64,000 nucleotides of DNA from Pseudenterobacter timonensis (GTDB lineage: Bacteria > Pseudomonadota > Gammaproteobacteria > Enterobacterales > Enterobacteriaceae): the NCBI RefSeq assembly GCF_900021175.1, contig NZ_FCOP01000010.1:568940-632939 (forward strand). Direction: 5' to 3'. The notes beneath the pieces were generated by a model, which did no database searches, was not told the origin of the DNA, and worked only from the letters and a program-made list of their open reading frames with translations. Position 1 is the stretch's first letter. Each line of letters starts with the position of its first letter. The translations under genes were made by a program, and so were the position numbers. Shown here in pieces: positions 1 to 7,823 of this stretch.

Positions 1-377
1 CACCATTTTAAAACAGCTGAACTGCTGTTCTTGATTACTAAAACATCGTTTTATTTTATTTTATTGCTATTTGTTACCGCGTCATTCGCTAAATGGTGGA
101 AATGTGATCAGAGTCGAAACGCTGTTTCAATATGGTGAGGTGGGCGGCATTTTTCACCTTCGGCGATCGATTTTTCACCAAAAGCCAGCGGGAAGGAAAG
201 GAAAGTGCAGCGGATGTAACGGGGGTTTTATAAACTTTGCGGAATACTACTAATGTTTGTAGTGCCTCAACAATTTGTAATAAGTTGCGTTCAGATAATT
301 CTTAACTTCTTGTATTATGCCCGTTCACTCAGGCCTCGCGCCACGAACAGCACGTAACTGTGATAAGAAGAACTGGT
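1..377. other. Gene-free leader before fepE
   Basis: No credible gene is visible here; a 60-codon open frame at 71-253 has no ribosome site and a composition unlike its neighbours. The stretch is AT-rich at its left end. It holds an imperfect palindrome at 115-129 (GAAAC and GTTTC arms) resembling a KdgR site, next to a TGTGA half-site at 103-107. A possible weak promoter for fepE has a -10 of TATTAT at 313-318. No JUMPstart/ops element, often found before polysaccharide operons, was seen. Confidence 0.5.
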
Positions 378-1505
378 ATGTCAGCGATGGATTTCAAGAA
401 AAAAACGGAACTGGATTTTGCCCACTACGTCCCGCCTGCGGTACATCACGCTAAAGAGATTGACTTGCTCAGGTTACTGGAACTCCTGTTCGCCGCGAAA
501 AAGCGCATTGTCGCCATCGTCTTCGCCTTCGCTGTGGCGGGTTTAGCGATTGCCCTGATGATGCCGCAAAAGTGGACCAGTAAAGCGGTGGTCACGCCCG
601 CTGAGCAGACGCAGTGGAACGATCTGCAGCAGATGCTGGTGGCGCTGCAGGTGCTGGATGTCGGCGCGGGCGTTGACCGTGGCGACACTTTTAACCTGTT
701 TATCAAGAAGTTCCAGTCTCAGTCGCTACTTGAAGAGTACATGAAATCTTCCCCTTACGTGATGGCGCAGCTTGAGAACGCGGAGGTTGATCCGCTGGAG
801 CTGCATCGTGCCGTCGTCAACATCGCTGAAAAAATGAAAGCGCAAGATAACGCCGCGGCAAAAGATGCTGACAAAATGCCCTACACCTCCTGGACGCTGA
901 GCTTTACCGCCCCCACGGCGGAAGATGCGCAGGTGGTGCTGAACGGCTATATCGACTATATCGCCAGCATTGTGCAAAAAGAGACGATGCTCAATATTCG
1001 TAACGTGCTGGCGCTGAAGACCCGTATCGAGAAAGAGCGCCTGGAGCTGGATCGCGTGCGGCTCACCAACGCCCACAACACCAATATGCAGCGCCTCAAC
1101 TACTCGCTGGAAGTCGCTAACGCGGCGGGCATTAAGAAGCCGGTCTACAGCAATGGCCAGGCGGTAAAAGATGATCCGGACTACTCCGTGGCGCTGGGGG
1201 CTGACGGTATCGCCGAGAAGCTGCGCATTGAGAAGTCGTTAAAGGATATCTCGGAGCTGAATGCCGACTTCCAGAACCGTCAATACCATCTGGCGCAGCT
1301 GGAGAAGTTGTCGGTGAACAACGTCAAGTTTGTGCCGTTCAGCTATCAGCTTTCGCCTTCGCTGCCGGTGAAAAAGGATGGCCCGGGTAAAGCGCTGATC
1401 GTCATTCTGGCGGCGCTGGTGGGCGGTATTCTGGCCTGCGGCGGCGTGCTGCTGAGAGAGGCAATCGACTCCCGTCAGCCGCTGCCGGAACCGGTACTGG
1501 AATAA
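378..1505 (+). CDS. fepE: Wzz-family O-antigen/polysaccharide chain-length regulator, FepE type
   Basis: Inner-membrane polysaccharide co-polymerase that sets the length of O-antigen or related chains made by Wzy. The 375-residue protein has the family layout: a short cytoplasmic N-terminus, TM1 at about residues 38-60, a long periplasmic helical domain, then a proline-rich segment (SPSLPVKKDGPGK) leading into TM2 near residues 340-360. The stretch NYSLEVANAAGIKKPVYSNG is nearly the same in E. coli FepE (377 aa, from memory). ATG at 378 is preferred over GTG at 360 because AAGAAGAA lies just upstream and the reading MSAMDFKKK fits the family. In E. coli fepE sits in the enterobactin cluster; here it is alone. 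The substrate cannot be read from the sequence. Confidence 0.9.
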   Translation: MSAMDFKKKTELDFAHYVPPAVHHAKEIDLLRLLELLFAAKKRIVAIVFAFAVAGLAIALMMPQKWTSKAVVTPAEQTQWNDLQQMLVALQVLDVGAGVDRGDTFNLFIKKFQSQSLLEEYMKSSPYVMAQLENAEVDPLELHRAVVNIAEKMKAQDNAAAKDADKMPYTSWTLSFTAPTAEDAQVVLNGYIDYIASIVQKETMLNIRNVLALKTRIEKERLELDRVRLTNAHNTNMQRLNYSLEVANAAGIKKPVYSNGQAVKDDPDYSVALGADGIAEKLRIEKSLKDISELNADFQNRQYHLAQLEKLSVNNVKFVPFSYQLSPSLPVKKDGPGKALIVILAALVGGILACGGVLLREAIDSRQPLPEPVLE

Positions 1506-1520
1506 ATCAGGCAGGACAAC

Positions 1521-1546
1521 AAAGGCGGCTTAACGGCCGCCTTTTG
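1521..1546. terminator. Bidirectional terminator between fepE and kdgF-like gene
   Basis: Hairpin AAAGGCGGC-TTAACG-GCCGCCTTT followed by T on the plus strand, with A's that give T's on the minus strand. It lies between two convergent genes and can serve both. Confidence 0.75.
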
Positions 1547-1548
1547 CA

Positions 1549-1872
1549 TTATTTCAGAAAATCTTCCCGCACCGGCGTAAAGGTATCCAGCAGGGTGCCG
1601 GGCTTGAGGCAGACGCAGCCGTGCATAACGCCAGGCTTTTTATAGAGCGTATCGCCTTTGGTCACGATATGTTTTTCCTCGCCGATGGTAAATTCAAACT
1701 CGCCCGAGAGCACGTAGGTCAGCTGTTCATGCGGGTGATTATGCAGCGGGCCGACCGCCCCCTCTTCAAAATTAACCTCGACGGCCATCATCTTGCCGTC
1801 ATGCGCCAGAATACGTCGCGTGACGCCGTTGCCCAGATCTTCAAGCGACGTCTCTTTGTGAAAAATAAACAT
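1549..1872 (-). CDS. kdgF: KdgF-like cupin (unsaturated uronate to keto-deoxyuronate conversion)
   Basis: Small single-domain cupin of 107 residues. KdgF enzymes open 4,5-unsaturated galacturonate, released from pectin or alginate, to the linear 5-keto-4-deoxyuronate that enters the Kdu/Kdg pathway in the cytoplasm. Cupin motif 1 is visible as GAVGPLHNHPHEQLTYVLSG, giving the metal ligands His-x-His and Gln; a further His lies in PGVMHGCV. The ending LLDTFTPVREDFL matches the KdgF family closely (from memory). ATG at 1872 has AGGA upstream; a frame-extended start at 1908 would run across the operator. A KdgR-type palindrome lies 21 bp before the start. The exact substrate is inferred from family likeness and this operator. 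Confidence 0.75.
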   Translation of the reverse strand: MFIFHKETSLEDLGNGVTRRILAHDGKMMAVEVNFEEGAVGPLHNHPHEQLTYVLSGEFEFTIGEEKHIVTKGDTLYKKPGVMHGCVCLKPGTLLDTFTPVREDFLK

Positions 1873-1892
1873 GATAGCGTCCTGTTTTATAG

Positions 1893-1907
1893 TGAAACAA
1901 TGTTTCA
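1893..1907. promoter_or_regulatory. KdgR operator (near-ideal palindrome)
   Basis: TGAAACAATGTTTCA is a perfect 7+1+7 palindrome agreeing with the KdgR (IclR-family) consensus around GAAAC/GTTTC. It sits 21 bp upstream of the kdgF-like start codon, so a bound repressor would block initiation. It is also 102 bp upstream of the divergent ygeA gene. Confidence 0.75.
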
Positions 1908-2008
1908 TTTAATTTATCGCAGCCCTGAATAAAAGAAAATGGCAGCGCAAATAAGTGGAAACAGGATCACAAGTTTGTTTCACTGGGGAAAACCATTAAG
2001 GAGCGACC

Positions 2009-2701
2009 ATGAAAACAATCGGCCTGTTGGGCGGCATGAGCTGGGAGTCAACTATTCCCTATTACCGCCTGATCAATGAAGGGATAAAAGCGCGTCTCGG
2101 TGGCCTGCATTCGGCGAGCCTGATCCTGCACAGCGTGGATTTTCATGAAATTGAAGCCTGCCAGGCCAGCGGCGACTGGGACAAGGCGGGCGAGATACTG
2201 GCCGGGGCCGCGGCAGGATTAGAGCGGGCAGGCGCCGAGGGGATCGTCCTCTGTACCAACACCATGCATAAGGTGGCCGCGCAGATAGAGGCGCGCTGCC
2301 CGCTGCCGTTTCTGCATATCGCCGACGCCACCGGTCGGGCGATTACCGCCGCCGGAATGGACCGCGTGGCGCTGCTGGGAACGCGCTACACCATGGAGCA
2401 GGATTTTTACCGGGGTCGGCTGCGCGAGCGGTTTGCCATTGACTCTCTTATTCCCGATACCGAGGAGCGGGAGCGTATTAACCGGATCATTTTTGAAGAG
2501 CTCTGTCTTGGCACCTTCAGCGACGCCGCCCGCCACTACTATCTGCAGGTGATAGCGGGGCTGGCGAAGCAGGGGGCACAGGGCGTTATCTTCGGCTGTA
2601 CGGAGATCGGGCTGCTGATCCCCGCCGCGGAAAGCCCGATCCCGGTTTTTGATACCGCCGCCATTCATGCCGCCGACGCGGTGGCTTTTATGCTCTCCTA
2701 A
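2009..2701 (+). CDS. ygeA: Broad-specificity amino-acid racemase (Asp/Glu racemase family)
   Basis: PLP-independent racemase of 230 residues, the same length as E. coli YgeA, which interconverts L- and D-amino acids such as homoserine. Two-base catalysis uses a cysteine pair: one in IVLCTNTMH (Cys82) and one in FGCTEIGLL (Cys197), both present. The N-terminal [11 protein letters not shown] loop is typical of the family. A clear AAGGAG site lies before the ATG. It is divergent from the kdgF-like gene and its stop overlaps the lysR stop by 4 bp, tail to tail. The role of the D-amino acids made (wall, biofilm or lysine-related) is not visible here. Confidence 0.93.
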   Translation: MKTIGLLGGMSWESTIPYYRLINEGIKARLGGLHSASLILHSVDFHEIEACQASGDWDKAGEILAGAAAGLERAGAEGIVLCTNTMHKVAAQIEARCPLPFLHIADATGRAITAAGMDRVALLGTRYTMEQDFYRGRLRERFAIDSLIPDTEERERINRIIFEELCLGTFSDAARHYYLQVIAGLAKQGAQGVIFGCTEIGLLIPAAESPIPVFDTAAIHAADAVAFMLS

Positions 2702-3618
2702 CGCTGTAGCAGATCGGGAAGGCGCTGCACCACCTGCCGCGCCTGTGCGGTAAGGTGGGCGGTAAAGGCCTCCACCAGGGAGGAGCTGGGGCGGTGCCGG
2801 GGGCGAACCAGGCTCACGGTAAAGGGGACGCTGACGCTGAACGGGCGGATGACGATATCGCTGGCGTAGTCCATCGCCGTCAGGGGATTTACCACCGCGA
2901 TCCCCACTCCCGCCCGCGTCAGCGCGCAAATCGACGCGGCGCTGTGGGTCTCCACCACCATCCGCCGCTTCACCTGATGTTCCGCAAACAGCGAATCGAG
3001 CAGATGCCGGTAGCTGTCGCTCTGCGACAGGCTGATATAGTTTTCGCCATGAAAATCGGCGGGGGTCAATACGCTTCTGGCGGCCAGCGGATGGCCCTTC
3101 GGCAATACGCAAACTTCATCCAGGGTAAGCAGCTCGGTGCGTACGGTTCCCGCAGGCGTTACCCGCGTTTCGGTCAGGCCTAAATCGTGACGCTGCGCGG
3201 AGAGCCACTCCTCCAGCAGCGGCGACTCCTGCGGCACGATGGTGAGGTTCACCTCCGGGTAGCGTGCCAGAAACGGCTGGATCAGCGGCGGCAAAAAGGA
3301 CTGGGAAAAGACCGGCAGACAGACAACCGACAGCTCTCCCTGACGAAACTCCCGCAAACTCTCCGCCGCGCTCAGGATCCGATCCAGCCCGTACCAGGAG
3401 CGTTGTACCTCTTCAAACAGCCGCAGCCCCTGAACGGTGGGGTGCAAACGCCCGCGCGTGCGCTCAAACAGCGTCAGCCCCAGTACCTTTTCAAAACGCG
3501 CCAGCTCGCGGCTTACCGTCGGCTGGGAGGTGTGCAGCATCTGCGCCGCTTCGGTCAGATTACCGGCGGTCATCACCGCGTGAAAAATTTCAATATGGCG
3601 TAGATTAACGGCGGGCAT
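2698..3618 (-). CDS. lysR: LysR, transcriptional activator of lysA
   Basis: Founding member of the LysR-type regulators, 306 residues. It activates the divergent lysA when lysine is low and represses itself. The N-terminal winged helix-turn-helix is at about residues 5-64 ([20 protein letters not shown] then [14 protein letters not shown]); the rest is the two-lobed effector domain. ATG at 3618 is chosen because [12 protein letters not shown] matches the E. coli start; an in-frame extension to 3915 would run through the shared promoter and into lysA. The lysR-lysA divergent pair is the classic arrangement. Confidence 0.96.
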   Translation of the reverse strand: MPAVNLRHIEIFHAVMTAGNLTEAAQMLHTSQPTVSRELARFEKVLGLTLFERTRGRLHPTVQGLRLFEEVQRSWYGLDRILSAAESLREFRQGELSVVCLPVFSQSFLPPLIQPFLARYPEVNLTIVPQESPLLEEWLSAQRHDLGLTETRVTPAGTVRTELLTLDEVCVLPKGHPLAARSVLTPADFHGENYISLSQSDSYRHLLDSLFAEHQVKRRMVVETHSAASICALTRAGVGIAVVNPLTAMDYASDIVIRPFSVSVPFTVSLVRPRHRPSSSLVEAFTAHLTAQARQVVQRLPDLLQR

Positions 3619-3673
3619 AGGACACCTGTTAAATGACAAAGCCATATCATTTTTGCATAGACTGACGACAAAA

Positions 3674-3688
3674 CGATATTTTTTATCG
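3674..3688. promoter_or_regulatory. Candidate LysR operator between lysR and lysA
   Basis: CGATA-TTTTT-TATCG is a perfect 5-bp inverted repeat in the 117-bp divergent intergenic region, about 50 bp before lysA and 56 bp before lysR. Position and symmetry fit a LysR-type site; the assignment is inferred. Confidence 0.45.
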
Positions 3689-3735
3689 CATGAACTCTGT
3701 GGCGTAATGAGGAAAATGATTTTACGGAGATAGCC

Positions 3736-4998
3736 ATGCCTCGCCCGCTCAACAGTACTGATACCGATCTGAACGCCACGAACCTGCTGCGCCTGCCCGC
3801 CGAATTTGGCTGCCCGGTCTGGGTCTATGATGCGCAGATCGTGCGCGATCGCATCGCGGCCCTGCACCAGTTCGACGTGGTACGGTTCGCCCAGAAAGCC
3901 TGTTCGAATATCCACATTCTGCGCCTGATGCGCGAGCAGGGGGTGAAGGTCGACTCCGTTTCACTGGGAGAGATCGAACGCGCCCTGGCGGCGGGCTACG
4001 ATCCGCAGAGCGACGCCGATGCCATTGTCTTTACCGCCGATCTGATCGACGAGGCGACGCTTGCGCGGGTGCGAGAACTGCAGATCCCGGTTAACGCCGG
4101 ATCGGTGGATATGCTGGCGCAGCTTGGCGAAGCGTCGCCTGGCCATCGCGTCTGGCTGCGCGTTAACCCCGGCTTTGGTCATGGGCACAGCCAGAAAACC
4201 AACACCGGCGGCGAAAACAGCAAGCACGGCATCTGGCACAGCGATCTGCCCGCGGCGCTGGAGGTAATTAAGCGCTACGGCCTGAAGCTGGTGGGCATTC
4301 ATATGCATATCGGCTCCGGCGTGGATTATGGTCATCTGGAACAGGTGTGCGGCGCGATGGTCAACCAGGCGATCGCCTTCGATCAGGATCTGGAGGCGAT
4401 CTCAGCAGGCGGCGGGCTGTCGATCCCTTACCGTGAAGGGGAGGAGGCGATCGATACCGATCATTACTACGGTCTCTGGAGCGCGGCGCGTGACAAAATC
4501 GCCGCTCACCTGGGCCATCCGGTGAAGCTTGAACTTGAGCCGGGCCGTTTTCTCGTGGCCGAAGCGGGCGTGCTGGTCGCCCAGGTGCGCAGCGTAAAAG
4601 AGATGGGCAGCCGCCACTTCGTGCTGATTGATGCAGGGTTTAACGACCTGATGCGCCCCTCCATGTATGGGAGCTACCACCACATCAGCGTTCTGCCGGC
4701 GGATGGCCGCGACCTGAGCCAGGCGCCGCTTATCGACACCGTGGTGGCCGGGCCGCTGTGCGAATCGGGGGATGTCTTTACCCAGCAGGAGGGCGGTAAG
4801 GTCGAAACGCGTGCGCTGCCGCAGGTGATGCCGGGCGACTATCTGGTGTTGCACGACACCGGCGCCTACGGCGCGTCAATGTCCTCCAACTACAACAGCC
4901 GCCCGCTGCTGCCGGAAGTGCTGTTCGATCGTGGCGAGGCGCGACTGATCCGCCGTCGCCAGACCATCCAGGAGCTGATCGCGCTGGAGCAGTTATAA
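3736..4998 (+). CDS. lysA: Diaminopimelate decarboxylase
   Basis: Last step of lysine synthesis: meso-diaminopimelate to L-lysine plus CO2, in the cytoplasm, PLP-dependent. The 420 residues (E. coli also 420) form a fold-III alanine-racemase barrel plus a C-terminal beta domain. The PLP lysine is Lys54 in RFAQKACSN. Other family signatures are HMHIGSG, the phosphate-binding ISAGGG, ELEPGR and the substrate loop GPLCESGD. GGAGA lies 6 bp before the ATG. It is divergent from lysR, its activator. The stop overlaps by 6 bp the end of the convergent LacI-family gene, so there is no room for a separate terminator. Confidence 0.98.
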   Translation: MPRPLNSTDTDLNATNLLRLPAEFGCPVWVYDAQIVRDRIAALHQFDVVRFAQKACSNIHILRLMREQGVKVDSVSLGEIERALAAGYDPQSDADAIVFTADLIDEATLARVRELQIPVNAGSVDMLAQLGEASPGHRVWLRVNPGFGHGHSQKTNTGGENSKHGIWHSDLPAALEVIKRYGLKLVGIHMHIGSGVDYGHLEQVCGAMVNQAIAFDQDLEAISAGGGLSIPYREGEEAIDTDHYYGLWSAARDKIAAHLGHPVKLELEPGRFLVAEAGVLVAQVRSVKEMGSRHFVLIDAGFNDLMRPSMYGSYHHISVLPADGRDLSQAPLIDTVVAGPLCESGDVFTQQEGGKVETRALPQVMPGDYLVLHDTGAYGASMSSNYNSRPLLPEVLFDRGEARLIRRRQTIQELIALEQL

Positions 4999-6006
4999 GG
5001 TCAGGTAGGGTCCCGTCGTCACCGAATCACGCAGAACCAGCGTGCCGGTGAAGGGCGGGATCGGCTCGATCGGCTGGCCGCTCGCCAGCCGGATCGCCTG
5101 ATCGATTGCGGTCGTGATCATATTGTCGATCGGCAGATAGACAGTCGAAAGGGCAGGTTCGAGCCATTTCGCGCTCGGGGCGTCGTCAAAACCAAACAGC
5201 GAAATATCTTCAGGAATACGCAGCCCCGCCTGGTGCAACGCTTTTGAGGCGCCCAGCGCCATATCATCATTGCAGGCAAACAGCGCGCTAAAAGTCGCCT
5301 TTTCGTTAAGCAGCGCCTGACACAGCTCATACCCCCGCGTCATGCCGGCATCACCATACTTTACCCGCCTGTCATCCCACGGAATGCCATGCTTTTCCAG
5401 CGCCTGCCGATAGCCCGCCAGACGCGCTTTACCGGTGGGGGTATGAATGGGAACGGTGATACAGGCGATCTCGCGGTGGCCCTGACCTATCAGGTAGTCA
5501 ACGGCCCTGAAAGCCGCCTCCTGCTGCTCGAAAAAGACGCAGCGATCCCGCGCCTGGCTGACATCGCGGTTTATCACGATAAGCGGCATCCTGACGCTGT
5601 GGATAAGCGACATAATCGCCTTTTCGCTCATGTAGCGGGTATAGAGGATAATGGCGTCGCACTGCCGGTCGGCCAGCATCTGCACCGCCTCTTCTTCACG
5701 CGTCGGGGTGTTGTGCCCGTCGGTGACAATCAGCTGTTTGCCGTGGGTTTCCGTCTGGCGCGACGCCTGCTGTAAAAGGCGGCCAAAATAGAAACCATCA
5801 AAAGTAGAGACAACCAGACCAATGCTGTTGCTCGTTCGGTTTGCCAGCGAGCGCGCCAGAAAGTTCGGGCGATACCCCAGCTCCTCCATCGCGTTAAAGA
5901 CCTGCTGACGCGTGCTCTCTTTTACCTGACCCGTGCCGTTCAGCACGCGCGAAACGGTGGCTTTAGAGACGCCCGCGCGCAGTGAGACATCCAGCATCGT
6001 TACCAT
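4993..6006 (-). CDS. LacI/GalR-family transcriptional regulator, AscG-like, target unknown
   Basis: A 337-residue sugar-responsive repressor. An N-terminal helix-turn-helix (residues 4-50) carries the family hallmark VSKATVSRVLNG, followed by the hinge helix RPNFLARSLANR and a periplasmic-binding-like domain ending in the typical ISLFGFDDAPSAKWLEPALS. It resembles E. coli AscG (beta-glucoside repressor) more than GalR, as judged by eye. No sugar operon adjoins it: lysA is tail-to-tail on one side and galR upstream on the same strand. AGGAAT precedes the ATG. It is absent from this spot in E. coli, so it is a lineage-specific gain or a loss elsewhere; effector and regulon are not deducible. 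Confidence 0.85.
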   Translation of the reverse strand: MVTMLDVSLRAGVSKATVSRVLNGTGQVKESTRQQVFNAMEELGYRPNFLARSLANRTSNSIGLVVSTFDGFYFGRLLQQASRQTETHGKQLIVTDGHNTPTREEEAVQMLADRQCDAIILYTRYMSEKAIMSLIHSVRMPLIVINRDVSQARDRCVFFEQQEAAFRAVDYLIGQGHREIACITVPIHTPTGKARLAGYRQALEKHGIPWDDRRVKYGDAGMTRGYELCQALLNEKATFSALFACNDDMALGASKALHQAGLRIPEDISLFGFDDAPSAKWLEPALSTVYLPIDNMITTAIDQAIRLASGQPIEPIPPFTGTLVLRDSVTTGPYLTL

Positions 6007-6154
6007 TCGTCATTCCTGATTTACGTCATCGAATGCAGTTTAACACAGACCTTCAGTACCATAAGCGGGGCGGGGAGAGGAAAATCCCATCACGATCACG
6101 GTTTTTAGCAACGCCTTCGCGGTTTCTTCGTTACGCATCGCGGCGGGAGGGGGC

Positions 6155-6180
6155 AAAAAGAGGAGCCGCAGCACGGCTCC
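6155..6180 (-). terminator. galR terminator
   Basis: On the minus strand GGAGCCG-TGCTG-CGGCTCC is followed by CTTTTTG, just past the galR stop codon. Confidence 0.75.
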
Positions 6181-6189
6181 GCGCCGGGG

Positions 6190-7206
6190 TTATTCGTTCT
6201 CTGAGTCCGGGGGGGCCACTACCGAGTGGCGGCGCACCAGCGTCGGGCTGAAAAGGTGGGTAATCTCTGGCGGCGGCCTTTTCTCCGCCAGCGCCAGCGC
6301 CAGCTCCGCTGCCTGCGTCGCCATCGTCACGATAGGGTAGCGAACGGTGGTCAGACGCGGGCGTACGTAGCGCGACACCAGCACATCATCAAAGCCAATC
6401 AGGGAGATTTCCGCCGGCACCTCTATACCGTTATCGTTCAGCACCCCCATCGCGCCGGCGGCCATCGAGTCGTTATAGCAGGCGACGGCGGTAAAATGGC
6501 GGCCGCGGCCCAGCAGCTCGGTCATCGCCTGCTCGCCGCCGCTCTCATCCGGTTCACCGTAGGTGACGAGCCTGTCGTTACAGGGCAGACCATTTTCACG
6601 CAGGGCGTCGTAGTAGCCCTTAAGGCGATCCTCCGCGTCGGAAATCTGGTGATTGGAGCAGAGATAGCCGATGCGGGTATGCCCCTGCTGGATCAGATGG
6701 CGTGTGGCGAGCCACGCGCCGTAGCGATCGTCCAGCGCGACGCAGCGCGTCTCGTAGCCCGGAATAATACGGTTGATCAAGACCATGCCGGGGATCTGAT
6801 TCATCAGATGCAGCAGTTCGGCGTCGGAGAGCACCTTGGCGTGCACCACCAGCGCGGCACAGCGGTGGCGAATGAGCTGCTCGATCGCCTGCCGCTCTTT
6901 TTGTTCGCTGTGGTAGCCGTTGCCGATCAGCAGAAAATTGCCCGTCTGGTAGGCCACCTGTTCCACCGCTTTTACCATCGCGCCAAAGAACGGGTCGGAG
7001 ACGTCGCCCACCACCAGACCCACCGTTTCGGTTGACTGCTGGGCCAGCGCCCGGGCGTTGGCATTGGGATGGTAGTTCAGGGACTCCATGGCACTGATGA
7101 CGGCCTGACGTGAATTATCGCTGGCTTTCGGCGAGTCGTTAATTACGCGCGAGACGGTCGCGACGGAGACACCCGCCAGCCGGGCCACATCTTTTATTGT
7201 CGCCAT
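6190..7206 (-). CDS. galR: Galactose operon repressor GalR
   Basis: LacI-family repressor of galactose transport and Leloir-pathway genes; D-galactose releases it from DNA. The first 100 residues (MATIKDVARLAGVSVATVSR, then SPKAS and NANARALAQQ) are almost identical to E. coli GalR, far above the similarity to its paralogue GalS. The C-terminal sugar-binding part includes GNGYHSEQKERQAIEQLIRH and ISLIGFDDVLVSRYVRPRLT. Length is 338 residues. A GalR-type operator lies 16 bp upstream of the start, consistent with autoregulation. A terminator follows the stop. As in E. coli, the next genes are the Omr RNAs and aas. Confidence 0.97.
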   Translation of the reverse strand: MATIKDVARLAGVSVATVSRVINDSPKASDNSRQAVISAMESLNYHPNANARALAQQSTETVGLVVGDVSDPFFGAMVKAVEQVAYQTGNFLLIGNGYHSEQKERQAIEQLIRHRCAALVVHAKVLSDAELLHLMNQIPGMVLINRIIPGYETRCVALDDRYGAWLATRHLIQQGHTRIGYLCSNHQISDAEDRLKGYYDALRENGLPCNDRLVTYGEPDESGGEQAMTELLGRGRHFTAVACYNDSMAAGAMGVLNDNGIEVPAEISLIGFDDVLVSRYVRPRLTTVRYPIVTMATQAAELALALAEKRPPPEITHLFSPTLVRRHSVVAPPDSENE

Positions 7207-7221
7207 TTAGGACCTTCTTCA

Positions 7222-7237
7222 GGGTAAGCGTTTACAC
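7222..7237 (-). promoter_or_regulatory. GalR-type operator upstream of galR
   Basis: Read on the minus strand the site is GTGTAAACGCTTACCC, matching 14 of the 16 fixed or variable positions of the GalR/GalS consensus GTGNAANCGNTTNCAC. It lies immediately upstream of galR and suggests autoregulation. Confidence 0.65.
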
Positions 7238-7448
7238 ACCTCATAGTGTTGCGGAAAAGCGAGGCCCATTCAAGGGTCGCGCGCGGGCGCTTTTCTCAAA
7301 CGTGACGCAGAACAGGGGAAGAGAAGGGCGGCGTTACACGGCGAAGCATGTCTGAATAATGTCAAACGGAATCTTTGGTTACACTTTGCCTCAGGCTGTT
7401 GCGTTTATGCGCTGGTGGGGGGCGGCGGCCCATTGATACAGTCGAGAT

Positions 7449-7533
7449 CCCAGAGGTATTGATAGGTGAAAATCAACCCTGAGTTGATTAACACAAATTA
7501 CACCAGCCTGCGTTTATACGCAGGTTTTTTTTT
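7449..7533 (+). ncRNA. omrB: OmrB small regulatory RNA
   Basis: Hfq-dependent RNA of about 85 nt that represses outer-membrane protein mRNAs (for example cirA, fepA, ompT, csgD, ompR in E. coli) and is activated by OmpR. It starts with the conserved seed CCCAGAGGTATTGAT and ends in the terminator hairpin CCTGCGT-TTAT-ACGCAGG plus nine T's. The AGGTGAA and ATTACACCAGCC segments identify it as OmrB rather than OmrA. It lies between galR and aas, as in E. coli. The middle part is the diverged region. Confidence 0.93.
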
Positions 7534-7648
7534 GCCGTTACATCAATGTGTAACAGCTATACAGAATAGACATACCTCGTTGCACTTCGGTTCATTCCCT
7601 TGCGTTTTCCCGCTGGTGCACGGCAGGGGCGAGAGCCACAATCAAGAT

Positions 7649-7734
7649 CCCAGAGGTATTGATTGGTGAGAATTCTTGGTACGGATTCGTACTCATCTCT
7701 TGCACCAACCTGCGCGGATGCGCAGGTTTTTTTT
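7649..7734 (+). ncRNA. omrA: OmrA small regulatory RNA
   Basis: Twin of OmrB, about 86 nt. It has the same 5' seed CCCAGAGGTATTGATTGGTG and a terminator CCTGCGC-GGAT-GCGCAGG followed by T's. The segment CTCTTGCACCAACCTGCG is characteristic of OmrA. Spacing of 200 bp from the OmrB start shows a tandem duplication of promoter plus RNA. A 19-bp block about 50 bp upstream of each start is conserved between the two copies. Confidence 0.94.
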
Positions 7735-7823
7735 CGCCCTCATTTTAGCTGTCGCCCCTCCTGCGCTTCTCGTGTAATCTGCCAACATTCAATGTCAGCC
7801 GACGACAGGCAAAGGGAGTTGAA

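Noticed and set aside
71-253. 60-codon open frame before fepE
   Set aside because: No ribosome site, no family likeness, and it covers regulatory-looking palindromes; more likely leader DNA.
1955-1983. GTGGAAAC/GTTTCAC inverted pair upstream of ygeA as another KdgR box
   Set aside because: Half-sites are 14 bp apart instead of 3-5 and one carries a mismatch, so it does not fit the KdgR geometry.
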